Assembly (NCBI GenBank): GCA_903924985.1
Contig: CAIYDT010000083.1
Location: 1 to 64,000 of the forward strand
From: an uncultured Acetobacteraceae bacterium
GTDB taxonomy: Bacteria > Pseudomonadota > Alphaproteobacteria > Acetobacterales > Acetobacteraceae
DNA: 64,000 bases
Reading direction: 5' to 3'
The notes beneath the pieces were generated by a model. It was not told the origin of the DNA and did not search any database. It saw only the letters and a program-made list of their open reading frames with translations. Positions within the stretch are counted from its first letter, which is position 1; every line of letters begins with the position of its first letter. Made by a program: the position numbers and the translations under genes. Below, in pieces: positions 8,933-18,177 of this stretch.

Positions 8933-9750
8933 CAGGCGTTCCTCAAGCTTTGGCGCGCTTCAGCGCGTACTGTCATGGGTTTGGTTTGCTGCCATTGGGC
9001 CAGCAGCGGTCGCAGCGCGACCACGGGACCGATGACGATCAGAAGAGGGGAGCCGGACACCGCCGCATCCCGGCCGACGTCCCGCAGCGTGGTCGTGGTG
9101 ACGCTTTGGCGCGGGGTGGTGGCGTCGGCGACCAGGGCGACTTGTTCGGTCGGGGCGCGTCCGGCGGCGATCAGGCGCTCGGCGATCGCGCCGATCTGGC
9201 GTTGCGCCATATAAAGGACCAGGACGTCGCCACCTCGTGCCAGGGACGCCCAGTCGATGTCGGCGAGTTCACCGTTGGAGTCGTGGCCGGTGGCGAAGGC
9301 TACGGACCGAGCGAGGCCGCGATGCGTGACCGGAATGCCGGCGGCGGCGGTGCCGCCAATCCCGGCGCTGATCCCCGGCACGATGCGGAACGGGATGCCG
9401 GCGGCGACCAGGGCCATGGCTTCTTCCCCGCCGCGCCCGAACACCAGCGGATCGCCGCCCTTCAGCCGTACGACGCGTAAACCCTGACGGGCGAGCTGAA
9501 CCAGCCGTTGGTTGATCCGAAGTTGTGGGGTGCGCTCGCCTCCGGCGCGCTTGCCGGCCGGTTCCAGGATCGCCTGGGGAGCAATGGATAAAATTTCGTC
9601 CGAGACCAGCGCGTCGTGCAGCACGATATCGGCCTGACTCAGCGCATGCGCCGCGTGCAGGGTCAGCAACCCGGGATCGCCGGGGCCGGCGCCCACCAGC
9701 CACACCGAACCCGGGTCGAACGTCGGCGGCAGGAGGCGGACGGGAATCAT
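8932..9750 (-). CDS. cobA: Uroporphyrinogen-III C-methyltransferase (SUMT) for siroheme synthesis
   Basis: A 272-residue SAM-dependent methylase that converts uroporphyrinogen III to precorrin-2, the first step to the siroheme used by CysI. Motifs: VWLVGAGPGDPGLLT at the N-terminus, VRLKGGDPLVFGRGGEE in the middle, and PVTHRG. It has only the methylase part; the dehydrogenase/ferrochelatase (CysG-B) domain is not fused here. As the first gene of the cys operon it supplies cofactor for the reductase downstream. cysG is an equally common label. Confidence 0.9.
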   Translation of the reverse strand: MIPVRLLPPTFDPGSVWLVGAGPGDPGLLTLHAAHALSQADIVLHDALVSDEILSIAPQAILEPAGKRAGGERTPQLRINQRLVQLARQGLRVVRLKGGDPLVFGRGGEEAMALVAAGIPFRIVPGISAGIGGTAAAGIPVTHRGLARSVAFATGHDSNGELADIDWASLARGGDVLVLYMAQRQIGAIAERLIAAGRAPTEQVALVADATTPRQSVTTTTLRDVGRDAAVSGSPLLIVIGPVVALRPLLAQWQQTKPMTVRAEARQSLRNA

Positions 9751-9786
9751 GCGACAACAGGCCTCGGGTGAGAGTTTCGAGGCTTT

Positions 9787-9804
9787 TAGAAGGATATTTT
9801 TCTA
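9787..9804 (-). promoter_or_regulatory. Candidate operator upstream of the cys operon (TAGAA-N8-TTCTA)
   Basis: A perfect 5-bp inverted repeat, TAGAA ggatattt TTCTA, lies 37-54 bp upstream of the cobA start in an unusually AT-rich 150-bp gap. The position fits a transcription-factor site controlling the sulfite-reductase operon. Which regulator binds is not known from sequence. Confidence 0.4.
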
Positions 9805-9904
9805 TGGAATGCAATGGCGGGGAGAGAAAAAGAATTATTATGCTATAAATGGTATCGATGGGCGGATTTTTTCTTCTTTGGTGGAGCTTGGGGGGAGGGA
9901 TGCC

Positions 9905-11446
9905 TCACTGCCCCGAACGGCGGACGGTGGCTTCGTAGAGAGCCTCCAACTCCCGGCAGAGACCCGCCGGATCGAAAGCCGGGGAGACGGCAATCCGTGC
10001 CCGTTGGGTTTCACGGCTTGCGGCGAGGGCCTCCGGCGCCAGTCCCATGCGGATGCCGGTCGCGACGAACCCGGCCTCATCCGCTGCCGCGAACGCGTCC
10101 AGGCCGGCGGCCAGCAGAATGGAGCGGCTGGTGCGGCTGGCCCAGCGGTCGCCGTTGAAGGTTAGCAACGGGACGCCCTGCCATATGGCCTCGGCCGTGG
10201 TGGTGCCGCCGTTGTAGGGGAAGGCATCAAGCGCAATGTCGATGCGGTCGTAGGTGCGGAGGAATGCGAAGTGCTCAGCCCCGCCTTCGAGAATCAACCG
10301 GTCGGCGGGCAGTCCGTGGGCGGCGAAGCGGGCGACGAAATCGGCGCGGTTTCCCGCCTCGCCCAGGGTTCGGTTGCGCAGCAGCAGACGAGCGTTCGGG
10401 ACTCCCCGCACGATGCGGGACCAGGCGGCGATCACGGAGTCGGTGATCTTGTAGGCCGAGGCCAGGCTGCCGAAGGTCACGAATCCATTGGCCAGAGAGG
10501 GCGGCGGCGCCACGTCCGGCACGGGGTAAAACATATCGAAGGTCAGATAGGTGTGGCGGACCCGGCGGATGGGTTCGGAGAAAAATTTTTCTTCTCCGCT
10601 AGGCGCGACGGCCGCGTCGCCGATCACCCCGTCCAGGCCCGCGATGCCAGTCGTACCGTACATTCCCACCCAGGAGAACTGCACCGGCGCCGCGCGATAC
10701 AGCAGCAACGGCAGGCGGCGCTGGAAGCTGTAGCCATTCAGGTCGATCAGGACGTCCAACGCGTTTTCCATGATGAGGGACGCCAGCTTCTCATTGGTCA
10801 CGCCGGTCACGCCCCAGATGCGGTCGTCCGGATGGTCCCGGTAGCCGGACTCCGCCGAGGGGATGGTACGATCGGCGATGAAATGCACCTCGAATCGGTC
10901 GCGGTCGTGGGCGTTGATGACGCCCATGTAGCCCTTCATCCAGTTGCGCGACCCGAAGAAGGCACCGAGGTAGCCGATCCGCAGCTTGCCGTCGCGCGGC
11001 CGCGGAGGGGTGTTCAGAGGGCGGATGGTCGCGGCTTCGGCCGCGATCCAGGCCTCCCGCGCCCGCCGGATCGCGGCGTTGTCCATCGCCGGGTCGCCGG
11101 GGGCGGAGCAGGCGATGTTCCCCAACGCGAGTTGTCGCAGTGTGGCATCGCCGTCCCGCGCGATGCGGGCATAGTTTCTGTTGGAGTCCGTGACCTGGCC
11201 AAGCGCATACAGGGCCTCTCCCAGCGTCGCCCGCGCCGGCATGGCGCTGGGCGCGACTTTGACCGCGCGACGGAGCGCGGTCACGGCGTCGGAGAAGGCG
11301 CCGGCGGTGTAAAGGGCACAGCCGAGACCGTACCAGGCGAGATATAGACCTGGGTCGCTCCGTACTGCTTCCCGGTAAGCAGCGATGGCTTCGGGCAACT
11401 GGCCCTTGGCGTGTAGCGCGTCGGCGGTGGTTAGGGTGGCCGTCAT
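9905..11446 (-). CDS. TPR-containing O-GlcNAc-transferase-like glycosyltransferase (GT41/SPINDLY type)
   Basis: A 513-residue protein with two or three N-terminal tetratricopeptide repeats (about 1-110) and a C-terminal GT41 domain. The GT41 signatures are present: IGYLGAFFG at the domain start, FGSLASAYKITD, and the nucleotide-sugar motif GGTTTAEAIWQGVPLLTF with the following ASRTSRSIL. Bacterial members transfer sugars to proteins, or have unknown acceptors. The start at 11446 overlaps the stop of the upstream molybdenum hydroxylase gene by ATGA, so the long in-frame extension further upstream is not coding. Confidence 0.85.
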   Translation of the reverse strand: MTATLTTADALHAKGQLPEAIAAYREAVRSDPGLYLAWYGLGCALYTAGAFSDAVTALRRAVKVAPSAMPARATLGEALYALGQVTDSNRNYARIARDGDATLRQLALGNIACSAPGDPAMDNAAIRRAREAWIAAEAATIRPLNTPPRPRDGKLRIGYLGAFFGSRNWMKGYMGVINAHDRDRFEVHFIADRTIPSAESGYRDHPDDRIWGVTGVTNEKLASLIMENALDVLIDLNGYSFQRRLPLLLYRAAPVQFSWVGMYGTTGIAGLDGVIGDAAVAPSGEEKFFSEPIRRVRHTYLTFDMFYPVPDVAPPPSLANGFVTFGSLASAYKITDSVIAAWSRIVRGVPNARLLLRNRTLGEAGNRADFVARFAAHGLPADRLILEGGAEHFAFLRTYDRIDIALDAFPYNGGTTTAEAIWQGVPLLTFNGDRWASRTSRSILLAAGLDAFAAADEAGFVATGIRMGLAPEALAASRETQRARIAVSPAFDPAGLCRELEALYEATVRRSGQ

Positions 11447-13740
11447 GAACCCTCCCGCATCGCCCGCCAGATCCGGTACGGTGTCGCCGGTCCGTCGAAC
11501 CCCGTCACCCCAAACGGCGCCAGCGCGTCCAAAATGGCATTGGCGACGGCCGGGAAGCCACCGACGGCCCCGGCCTCCCCGGCGCCTTTTACCCCGAGGG
11601 GGTTGGTGGTGCAGGGGGTGCCGTTGAAAGAGAGATCGAAGGACGGCAGGTCGGCGGCGCGGGGCAAAGCGTAGTCCATGAAGCTCGCCGCCAGCGGCTG
11701 GCCGGACTCGGGATCGTAAACCGCGGCCTCCATCAACGCCTGGCCGCTGCCCTGGGCGATGGCGCCGTGCGCCTGACCGGAGGCGATCATGGGGTTCACC
11801 AGCACGCCGTAATCGTCCATCGCGGTGTACCGGTCCAGCGTGACGCGGCCGGTGTCGCGGTCGATCTCGACCTCCGCCACGTGGGTGCCGTTTGGGAAGG
11901 TCATCGCGTCGCGGGTCCAATGGTGGTATGTGTCCAGCGGCGTATTGGCCGTCCGGGCCAAGGCTGCGACGTCGAGGATGTCGATGGACCGGTTGGTGCC
12001 GACAGCGAGAAAAAACCCGTCCTCGAAGGTAATTTCTTCAGGCGCCGCGTCCAGAGCCTTGGCGGCGATGACGGTGCCCTTCTGGATAATCGTGTCCGAC
12101 GCCCGCCAGATAGCGGTCCCGCCCATATAGGTCGCGCGCGAGCTGCCATGCCCACCGCCCATGGGGATCTGGTCAGTGTCCCCCTGCCGCAGGTGGATCA
12201 GCGCGTTCGGTACCCCCAGCCGGTGGGCGAGAATTTGCGGAAACGTCGTCTCATGCCCCTGGCCGATGGTCTGGGTGCCGGTAATGAGTGAAACAGTGCC
12301 GTCGGCCTCGAACCGGATATCGACATTCTCCGAGGGCGGGCCGCCGGTCCCCTTGATGTGGCAGGCGAATCCCAGACCGCGCAGGGCACCGTGCCGCTCA
12401 CTGGCGGCGCGCCGGGCGGAAAAGCCGGGCAGGTCGGCGTTGGCCAACGCGCCGTCGAAGCATTTTTCGAAATTGCCGCTGTCCACCACGAAGCCGAACG
12501 CGTTGGTCATCGGGAACGCTCGCACCATGTTGCGGCGGCGCAGGTCCGTCCGGTCGAAGCCGCACTGAGCGGCGGCGCGGTCAATCAGGCGTTCCAGGAT
12601 GTTGACGGTCTCACCAAAGCCGGGGCCTCGGGTGACGCCGATGGGCGTCTGGTTGGTCAGGACGGCGCTGACCAGGATCTCGATGGCGGGAAAGTTGTAG
12701 ATCGTGCCTTGCAGATGCGGGTACTGGAAGGTCTGCAGCCCACCGGCACCGCCGGCCATGTAGCCGCCGAGGCAGGCGGTGCTGGATACCCGCAGCGCCA
12801 GGAAGTTTCCTTCCCTATCCAGCGCCAAGGTGGCCTCCGCATGGTGGTCGCGGGCCTGGTGGTCGGTTAGGAACACTTCTGAGCGGGTGGCGATCCACTT
12901 CACCGGCCGCCCGACGCGCTTCGCTGCCCAGGGGATCAGCGCGTGCTCGGGGTAGGTCATGTTCTTGGCGCCGAACCCGCCGCCGACGTCCGGCGCGATG
13001 AACCTCACTTTGTCAGGCGTGACACCCAGCCAGCGCGCGGCGAAATCGCGGTTGTTGTGGATGGCCTGGGCGGAGACGTGCGCGGTGTAGCGGCCCGCCG
13101 CCGGGTCGTAGGTGCCGACGACGCCGCGCGGCTCCATCGGGTTGGTGACGATGCGATGGTTGACGAAGCTGTGGGTGACGACGTGCGCGGCGGAGGCGAA
13201 GGCGGCGTCGACGGCCGCTATGTCGCCGTGGCGCCAGTCGAGGCAGAGGTTGCCCGGGACCGCTTCGGCGATTTGCGGCGCGCCGGGCGCTCGGGCGGCC
13301 TGGTGCGTGGTGACGGCGGGCAGGGGGGCGTAATCGACGCTCACCAGTTCCGCCGCGTCCAGTGCCTGGGCGCGGGTTTCGGCGACGACCAGGGCAACGG
13401 GTTCGCCGACGAAGCGCACCTTGTCGCGGGCCAATAGCGGTTGCGGGATGAAGGCGAAGGGTTCGCCGGTCTGGACATTGGCCTCCACCCCCGGGCGCAT
13501 GGGCTGCAACCCGTCGGCGTCGGCGTCTTTTATTGTGAGAACGGCCAGGACGCCTGGGATTTGCCTGGCGGCTGCGGTGCTGATGCTGCGTACCATCGCA
13601 TGCGGGTGGGGGGAGCGGACGAAAACCGCATGCGTCAGTCCGTCGAACGACAGATCGTCCAAATAGGCGCCGCCGCCGGTGACAAACCGGGCATCCTCCC
13701 GCCGCTTGGGGACGTCGCCGATTTTGGAGTGTGCTGGCAT
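11443..13740 (-). CDS. Xanthine dehydrogenase/CO-dehydrogenase-family molybdopterin-binding large subunit
   Basis: A 765-residue molybdenum hydroxylase large subunit. It has the N-terminal a/b hammerhead domain (RREDARFVTGGGAY), molybdopterin-binding stretches (VGGGFGAKN; GQGHETTFPQ), and the C-terminal active-site Glu in GVKGAGEAGAVGG. The active-site loop typical of true CO dehydrogenase (AYRCSFR) or of form II (AYRGAGR) is replaced by GVTRGPGFGE, so the substrate is probably an aldehyde or heterocycle, not CO. The [2Fe-2S] and FAD subunits that normally accompany it are absent from the neighbourhood. The downstream GT41 gene overlaps it by 4 bp. Confidence 0.85.
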   Translation of the reverse strand: MPAHSKIGDVPKRREDARFVTGGGAYLDDLSFDGLTHAVFVRSPHPHAMVRSISTAAARQIPGVLAVLTIKDADADGLQPMRPGVEANVQTGEPFAFIPQPLLARDKVRFVGEPVALVVAETRAQALDAAELVSVDYAPLPAVTTHQAARAPGAPQIAEAVPGNLCLDWRHGDIAAVDAAFASAAHVVTHSFVNHRIVTNPMEPRGVVGTYDPAAGRYTAHVSAQAIHNNRDFAARWLGVTPDKVRFIAPDVGGGFGAKNMTYPEHALIPWAAKRVGRPVKWIATRSEVFLTDHQARDHHAEATLALDREGNFLALRVSSTACLGGYMAGGAGGLQTFQYPHLQGTIYNFPAIEILVSAVLTNQTPIGVTRGPGFGETVNILERLIDRAAAQCGFDRTDLRRRNMVRAFPMTNAFGFVVDSGNFEKCFDGALANADLPGFSARRAASERHGALRGLGFACHIKGTGGPPSENVDIRFEADGTVSLITGTQTIGQGHETTFPQILAHRLGVPNALIHLRQGDTDQIPMGGGHGSSRATYMGGTAIWRASDTIIQKGTVIAAKALDAAPEEITFEDGFFLAVGTNRSIDILDVAALARTANTPLDTYHHWTRDAMTFPNGTHVAEVEIDRDTGRVTLDRYTAMDDYGVLVNPMIASGQAHGAIAQGSGQALMEAAVYDPESGQPLAASFMDYALPRAADLPSFDLSFNGTPCTTNPLGVKGAGEAGAVGGFPAVANAILDALAPFGVTGFDGPATPYRIWRAMREGS

Positions 13741-13868
13741 TCGGCGATTTCCCCTCGCTGCGTGGTTTGCTGGTTTTACGGGGTTGGGTTCGGTTTGTCG
13801 CGCCAGATGGACTCTCCCGCCGATCCCCTCGTCCTGGTAGACTACCGATAAAGGACAGGTACCGACCC

Positions 13869-15197
13869 ATGACGCAAAAACGCCAACTTCGCCTGGGGGC
13901 TTTCATGCGCCCGGCCAGCATCCATGCCGCCGCGTGGCGCTACCCCGGCGCATTCCCGGACGCCAACTTCAACCTCAAGCACATGGTGCGTTTCGCCCAG
14001 ACGCTGGAACGGGGGAAGTTCGACGCCTTCTTCATGGCCGACCATCTGGCGGTACTGAACATGCCCATCCAGGCGCTGAAGCGCAGTGCCACGGTGACGT
14101 CGTTCGAGCCGCTGACCCTGCTGCCGGCGCTGGCCATGGTGACGGAGCATCTGGGGTTGATCGCCACCGCGTCCACCACCTTCGACCAGCCGTTCCACAT
14201 CGCACGTCGCTTCGCCTCGCTGGACCACATCAGCAACGGTCGCGCGGCGTGGAACGTTGTGACCACGTCCAACCCGGATTCCGCCCTGAACTTCGGCCTG
14301 GACGAGCATGTCGAGCACGACGAACGCTACTGGCGGGCGCGCGAGTTTATCGGCGTGGTCAAAGGCTTGTGGGACAGCTTCGCCGAGGACGCATTCGTCC
14401 GGAACACCGAAACCGGCGAATATTTCGACCCTTCACGCATGCATGTGCTGAACCACAAGGGCGAGCATTTATCCGTTCGAGGCCCCCTGAACATCGCCCG
14501 ACCGGTGCAGGGCTGGCCGGTGATCGTGCAGGCCGGTGCGTCGGAGGCCGGGCGCCAGATCGCCGCCGAAACCGCCGAGGTGATCTTCGCCAGCCAGCGC
14601 GACATCGGCGAAGCGCGTGCGTTCTCCGACGATATCCGGTCCCGGATGGTTCGGTTGGGGCGGAACCCCGAGCACATGAAGATATTGCCGGGATGCTTCG
14701 TGGTGGTGGGGGAGACGGAGGAAGAAGCGCGCGAGAAGCGGCTGCGGCTGGATAGTCTGGTGCACTACGACAGCGCCATCGCGCAGTTGTCGATTAACCT
14801 GGGCTGCGATGCGTCGGTGTTCGATCCGGATGCGCCGCTGCCGGAAATCCCGCCCTCGAACGCGAGCCAGAGCGGGCGTGACCGGACCGTGGCGATGGCG
14901 GCGAAGGAAGGGCTGACGGTGCGGCAACTGGCGCAACGGCTCGGCGGGTATGGGGGGCTGTCGATGGTGGGGACCCCCGCCTCCATCGCGGATAGGATGG
15001 AGGAGTGGCTGATGACCGGGGCCTCCGACGGGTTCAATATCATGTTCCCGTACTTGCCGGGTGGGCTGGACGACTTCGTGGATATGGTGGTGCCGGAGTT
15101 GCAGCGGCGGGGACTGTTCCGGACGGAGTACGAGGGGAAGACGTTGCGGGAGAATCTAGGGTTGCCCCGGCCGGCGAACCGGTTTTTCGAGGGGTAA
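13869..15197 (+). CDS. LLM-class FMN-dependent monooxygenase (NtaA/SnaA/DszA type)
   Basis: A 442-residue flavin-dependent monooxygenase of the bacterial luciferase-like fold. Characteristic segments: FFMADHLAVLN, TASTTFDQPFHIARRFASLD and SNGRAAWNVVT, which form the FMN/substrate pocket of the nitrilotriacetate/dibenzothiophene monooxygenase group. It uses reduced FMN from a separate reductase, none of which is adjacent. The start at 13869 (ATGACGCAAAAACG) is preceded by AGGACAGG; the longer frame upstream overlaps the divergent promoter area and is rejected. Substrate unknown. Confidence 0.85.
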   Translation: MTQKRQLRLGAFMRPASIHAAAWRYPGAFPDANFNLKHMVRFAQTLERGKFDAFFMADHLAVLNMPIQALKRSATVTSFEPLTLLPALAMVTEHLGLIATASTTFDQPFHIARRFASLDHISNGRAAWNVVTTSNPDSALNFGLDEHVEHDERYWRAREFIGVVKGLWDSFAEDAFVRNTETGEYFDPSRMHVLNHKGEHLSVRGPLNIARPVQGWPVIVQAGASEAGRQIAAETAEVIFASQRDIGEARAFSDDIRSRMVRLGRNPEHMKILPGCFVVVGETEEEAREKRLRLDSLVHYDSAIAQLSINLGCDASVFDPDAPLPEIPPSNASQSGRDRTVAMAAKEGLTVRQLAQRLGGYGGLSMVGTPASIADRMEEWLMTGASDGFNIMFPYLPGGLDDFVDMVVPELQRRGLFRTEYEGKTLRENLGLPRPANRFFEG

Positions 15198-15322
15198 GCT
15201 ATAGCCGATACGAATTTCTTGGGCGCCTTCGAGGATAATCGGGCACCGATCGGCTGGCCCGAACAACAACCCCGGTGCTACATCGCCTGGACCTACTCTC
15301 CGACCAAGGACTCCTGAAAAGC

Positions 15323-16309
15323 ATGCCCCGTCGTTTTCTGGTGACCGGCGGTGCCGGCTATGTCGGAAGCCATCTCGTGGCCGCGCTCTGCGACCGGGGC
15401 GACACCGCCGTGGTGCTTGATAATTTCCACATTGGCCACCGGCGGGCCGTGCCGGACGGCGTGCGCACGATCGACGCGGACCTGTCCAACATCGCGGCCG
15501 TCGATGACGCGCTGTCCGACGGTCCCTGGGACGCCGTTTTCCACTTCGCGGCCCTGTCCCAGGTGGGGGAATCCATGCGCGAACCCCTGCGCTACCTCTT
15601 GGAAAACGGCGGCAACGGCATGCGCCTGATCGACGCATGCGTGCGCCACGGGGTCGGCCGTTTCGTGCTGTCCTCCACCGCCGCGCTGTTCAATGCGGCC
15701 GGCGACGATCCGATCCCCGAGGACGCGCCGATCGATCCCAACTCCGCCTACGGCGAAAGCAAGTGGATGATCGAGCGTGCCCTCCGCTGGGCCAGTCAGG
15801 TGCACGGATTGCGCTATGCCTGCCTGCGCTATTTCAATGCCGCCGGCGCCGATCCTCAGGGGCGCCTGGGGGAGGATCACCGGCCCGAAACCCACCTGAT
15901 GCCGTTGGCGATCGACGCCGCCCTCGGCCGCCGTCCGCCGCTGGTGGTGTTTGGCACCGATTATCCCACCAGGGACGGTACCTGCGTCCGCGACTACATC
16001 CACGTCACCGATCTGGCCGCTGCCCATCTGCTGGCGTTCGAGGCGATGGAGCACGGCGACATCCGCTGGAACCTAGGTAACGGCGCCGGCTACTCGGTGC
16101 TGGAGGTGCTGCAGGCCGTGGAGCGGGTCTCCGGCCGCCCGGTCCCGCATGTCTTGGCCGAACGGCGGCCGGGCGATGCCGCGTCGTTAGTGGCCTCAGC
16201 CGAACCAGCGCTGAAAGCCGGTTGGCAGCCGCGATACGCCGCGCTCGATGACATCGTCCGCACCGCGTTCCAGTGGCGCCTGGCGCACCCGAACGGCTAC
16301 GGCAACTAG
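15323..16309 (+). CDS. galE: UDP-glucose 4-epimerase
   Basis: A 328-residue extended SDR enzyme that interconverts UDP-glucose and UDP-galactose for surface polysaccharide synthesis. The NAD-binding motif GGAGYVGSH lies at the N-terminus, the catalytic Ser/Tyr-x3-Lys as SSTAALF and YGESK, and the GalE-type segments LRYFNAAGAD and RDGTCVRDYIHVTDLA follow. Length equals typical GalE. The start at 15323 was chosen because the Rossmann strand begins four residues later; an upstream in-frame start at 15275 would add an unusual leader. Confidence 0.9.
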   Translation: MPRRFLVTGGAGYVGSHLVAALCDRGDTAVVLDNFHIGHRRAVPDGVRTIDADLSNIAAVDDALSDGPWDAVFHFAALSQVGESMREPLRYLLENGGNGMRLIDACVRHGVGRFVLSSTAALFNAAGDDPIPEDAPIDPNSAYGESKWMIERALRWASQVHGLRYACLRYFNAAGADPQGRLGEDHRPETHLMPLAIDAALGRRPPLVVFGTDYPTRDGTCVRDYIHVTDLAAAHLLAFEAMEHGDIRWNLGNGAGYSVLEVLQAVERVSGRPVPHVLAERRPGDAASLVASAEPALKAGWQPRYAALDDIVRTAFQWRLAHPNGYGN

Positions 16310-16388
16310 GGTGCACTGGCCCCTCATCGCCATGACTCTGAGAGAGCAATGCGTCGCTCCAGTCGCTTCAGTCATTATTGCGGGGCGC

Positions 16389-17549
16389 CTAAGACTGCTG
16401 TGCCTCCGGCGACAGTACGATGCAGCTGGTGCGCCCGTGCGTCAGCTTCTCGCACGCCTGCACGGCGGCGTCGTGCGACAGCCCGGTCAGCCGAGCACGC
16501 CATAGCGTGCCGCGGGTTTGGTGCACCATGCCGACATAGGGGTGCGCCACCGCCAGCTCCGCTTTGGCGCGGTCCTTGGCGATCCCCAGCGCGGTCCGCG
16601 CCTGAGTCTGATTGGCATAGGCCCCGACCTGGATCGCCCATTGCCCGGTCTCACCCGAGGCGTGGCGGAACGGGATCGGCTCCGCCGCATGCGCGGACGC
16701 AATCAACGCGAACCGATTAGGCGCCGGCGGCACGACCGCCGCGACGCGGGCTGGCTCCGGCGGCGTCACGCGCAGCGGCTCCACCGGCGCGGGGGCGGGA
16801 AGTTGCGCCATCGCGACCGGCGCGGCGACCGGTATGCGGCCATTGCCGTTATTGGACGCGAACTGCGCGTTGCGGCCATAGCGGGTGCCAGGCGGGATGC
16901 GTATCGGAAGTTCGTTCATCGCGTAGGCCTCGGCCGGGGAGCGGACCTTCGGCGAGACGCCTTGCAGATGGGGTCCGATCATCGCGACGTAGCGGCGGGT
17001 TTCGTCCGGCAGCGGCCGGTTGTTGGCGAGGTAATCGTCCAGGCGGTTCGGTCCGGCATTATAAGCGGCCAGGAAGCCGGGGGCGCCGTAGATGTCGTAC
17101 ATCTCCCGCATATACGCCACACCCGCCATGATGTTGTCGTGCGGCTCGTATGCGTCGTCGCCGAGGTTATGCCGTTGCCGCAGCTCGTCGTAGGTGCCCG
17201 GCATCACCTGCATCAGGCCCATCGCGCCGGCGCTGGAAGTCACCAGCTTGCCGTTGATGTATTCCTTGCCGCCGGATTCAACACGCATCAAAGCGCGGAT
17301 CCAGGGAGTGGGCACGTCGAACCGAGCGGACGCTTCGTGGATATAGGGGCCCCAGGGATCCTCCGGCGGGCCAGGCGGCGTGTAGTTGCCACGGGCATGT
17401 GCCGCGTAATGGGCAGCCACATTGCTGGACGAAACGCCGGAGCCATGGCTGCAAGCGGCCAGCAAAGCCAGCGCGAACAAGGCTCCCACAGCCCTGACCA
17501 GGGTAAAATTCCGGCGCGGTCGGGTCATCAGCGGGGGTGTCTCCGTCAT
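16389..17549 (-). CDS. Lytic transglycosylase lipoprotein with SPOR domain
   Basis: A peptidoglycan-cleaving enzyme of up to 386 residues. It has a lipoprotein signal with lipobox LAAC (Cys33), an SLT domain with catalytic Glu91 in RVESGG followed by GAMGLMQVMP and FLAAYNAGP, a proline-rich linker, and a C-terminal SPOR domain (about 305-380, WAIQVGAYANQTQA) that binds denuded septal glycan. It therefore probably acts at the division site from the outer membrane. An alternative start seven codons in (17528) has a GGAG site upstream and gives a more compact signal peptide, so it may be the real start. It is convergent with galE. Confidence 0.85.
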   Translation of the reverse strand: MTETPPLMTRPRRNFTLVRAVGALFALALLAACSHGSGVSSSNVAAHYAAHARGNYTPPGPPEDPWGPYIHEASARFDVPTPWIRALMRVESGGKEYINGKLVTSSAGAMGLMQVMPGTYDELRQRHNLGDDAYEPHDNIMAGVAYMREMYDIYGAPGFLAAYNAGPNRLDDYLANNRPLPDETRRYVAMIGPHLQGVSPKVRSPAEAYAMNELPIRIPPGTRYGRNAQFASNNGNGRIPVAAPVAMAQLPAPAPVEPLRVTPPEPARVAAVVPPAPNRFALIASAHAAEPIPFRHASGETGQWAIQVGAYANQTQARTALGIAKDRAKAELAVAHPYVGMVHQTRGTLWRARLTGLSHDAAVQACEKLTHGRTSCIVLSPEAQQS

Positions 17550-17784
17550 GGCGCGGCCGCGAAGGCCAAACAGTCGCTGTCACCCCAACATGCGGGAACG
17601 GGCGTGTATGAACGGCCTCGTCCAGGCGTTGCTGAGGTGATCAGTCAGCAAAAGCGCCTAACCCCTTATCCCCAAGCGTAGTTTTTCGCAAGAGGGAGAA
17701 TGTGCGATCATTAACACCGGCCGAGTCGTGCGCTTGCCTCTCGGTATAGCGCCCGGCCATGATGCGCGGGGGTGGAGAATTGCC

Positions 17785-18117
17785 ATGCGATGGGCTGTTG
17801 GCGGCGTTGGAATAGGCATTTTGGCGCTGGCGTCATGCGCGTCTCAGGCCCCGAAACCCGTCGTGGTGGATACAAAAATCCCAGCGCACGCCGTCATTTT
17901 GATGATACGGCCGGTGCAGGCGGGCGATCCGCGTGCCGCCGGTCTGTTGCGGATCGGGCCGGATGCCGCACCCACCCTGACCGGTAAAGCGGAGTATGTC
18001 GTGCGCACCGACGACGGCGCGACCCTGGCGATCGTGCAGGCCGCCGATCCCGGATTGCGCCCCGGCGCGTTCGTCACTGTCAGTCGCGGCGAGCAGGCAA
18101 CACTAGCCGCGCGTTAG
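17785..18117 (+). CDS. Small outer-membrane lipoprotein, SlyB-like C-terminus
   Basis: A 110-residue protein with an N-terminal signal and lipobox (LALASC, Cys at about 18). The second half (EYVVRTDDGATLAIVQ ... GLRPGAFVTV) resembles the small beta-domain of SlyB/Pcp-type lipoproteins, but the glycine-zipper helix of that family is missing. The start at 17785 has GGAGAAT ahead of it. It sits 60 bp before the polysaccharide exporter genes and may share their transcript. Function unknown. Confidence 0.65.
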   Translation: MRWAVGGVGIGILALASCASQAPKPVVVDTKIPAHAVILMIRPVQAGDPRAAGLLRIGPDAAPTLTGKAEYVVRTDDGATLAIVQAADPGLRPGAFVTVSRGEQATLAAR

Positions 18118-18177
18118 GGTTTGATTGCCGCGCCCCAGGTTGCTGTTTGGGGGTGGATGGGCTATCGGCCGCGCCGC

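Noticed and set aside
11447-11920. N-terminal extension of the TPR/GT41 protein
   Set aside because: It is Arg/Gly-rich shadow sequence under the molybdenum hydroxylase gene; the ATGA overlap at 11443-11446 gives a normal start immediately before the TPR region.
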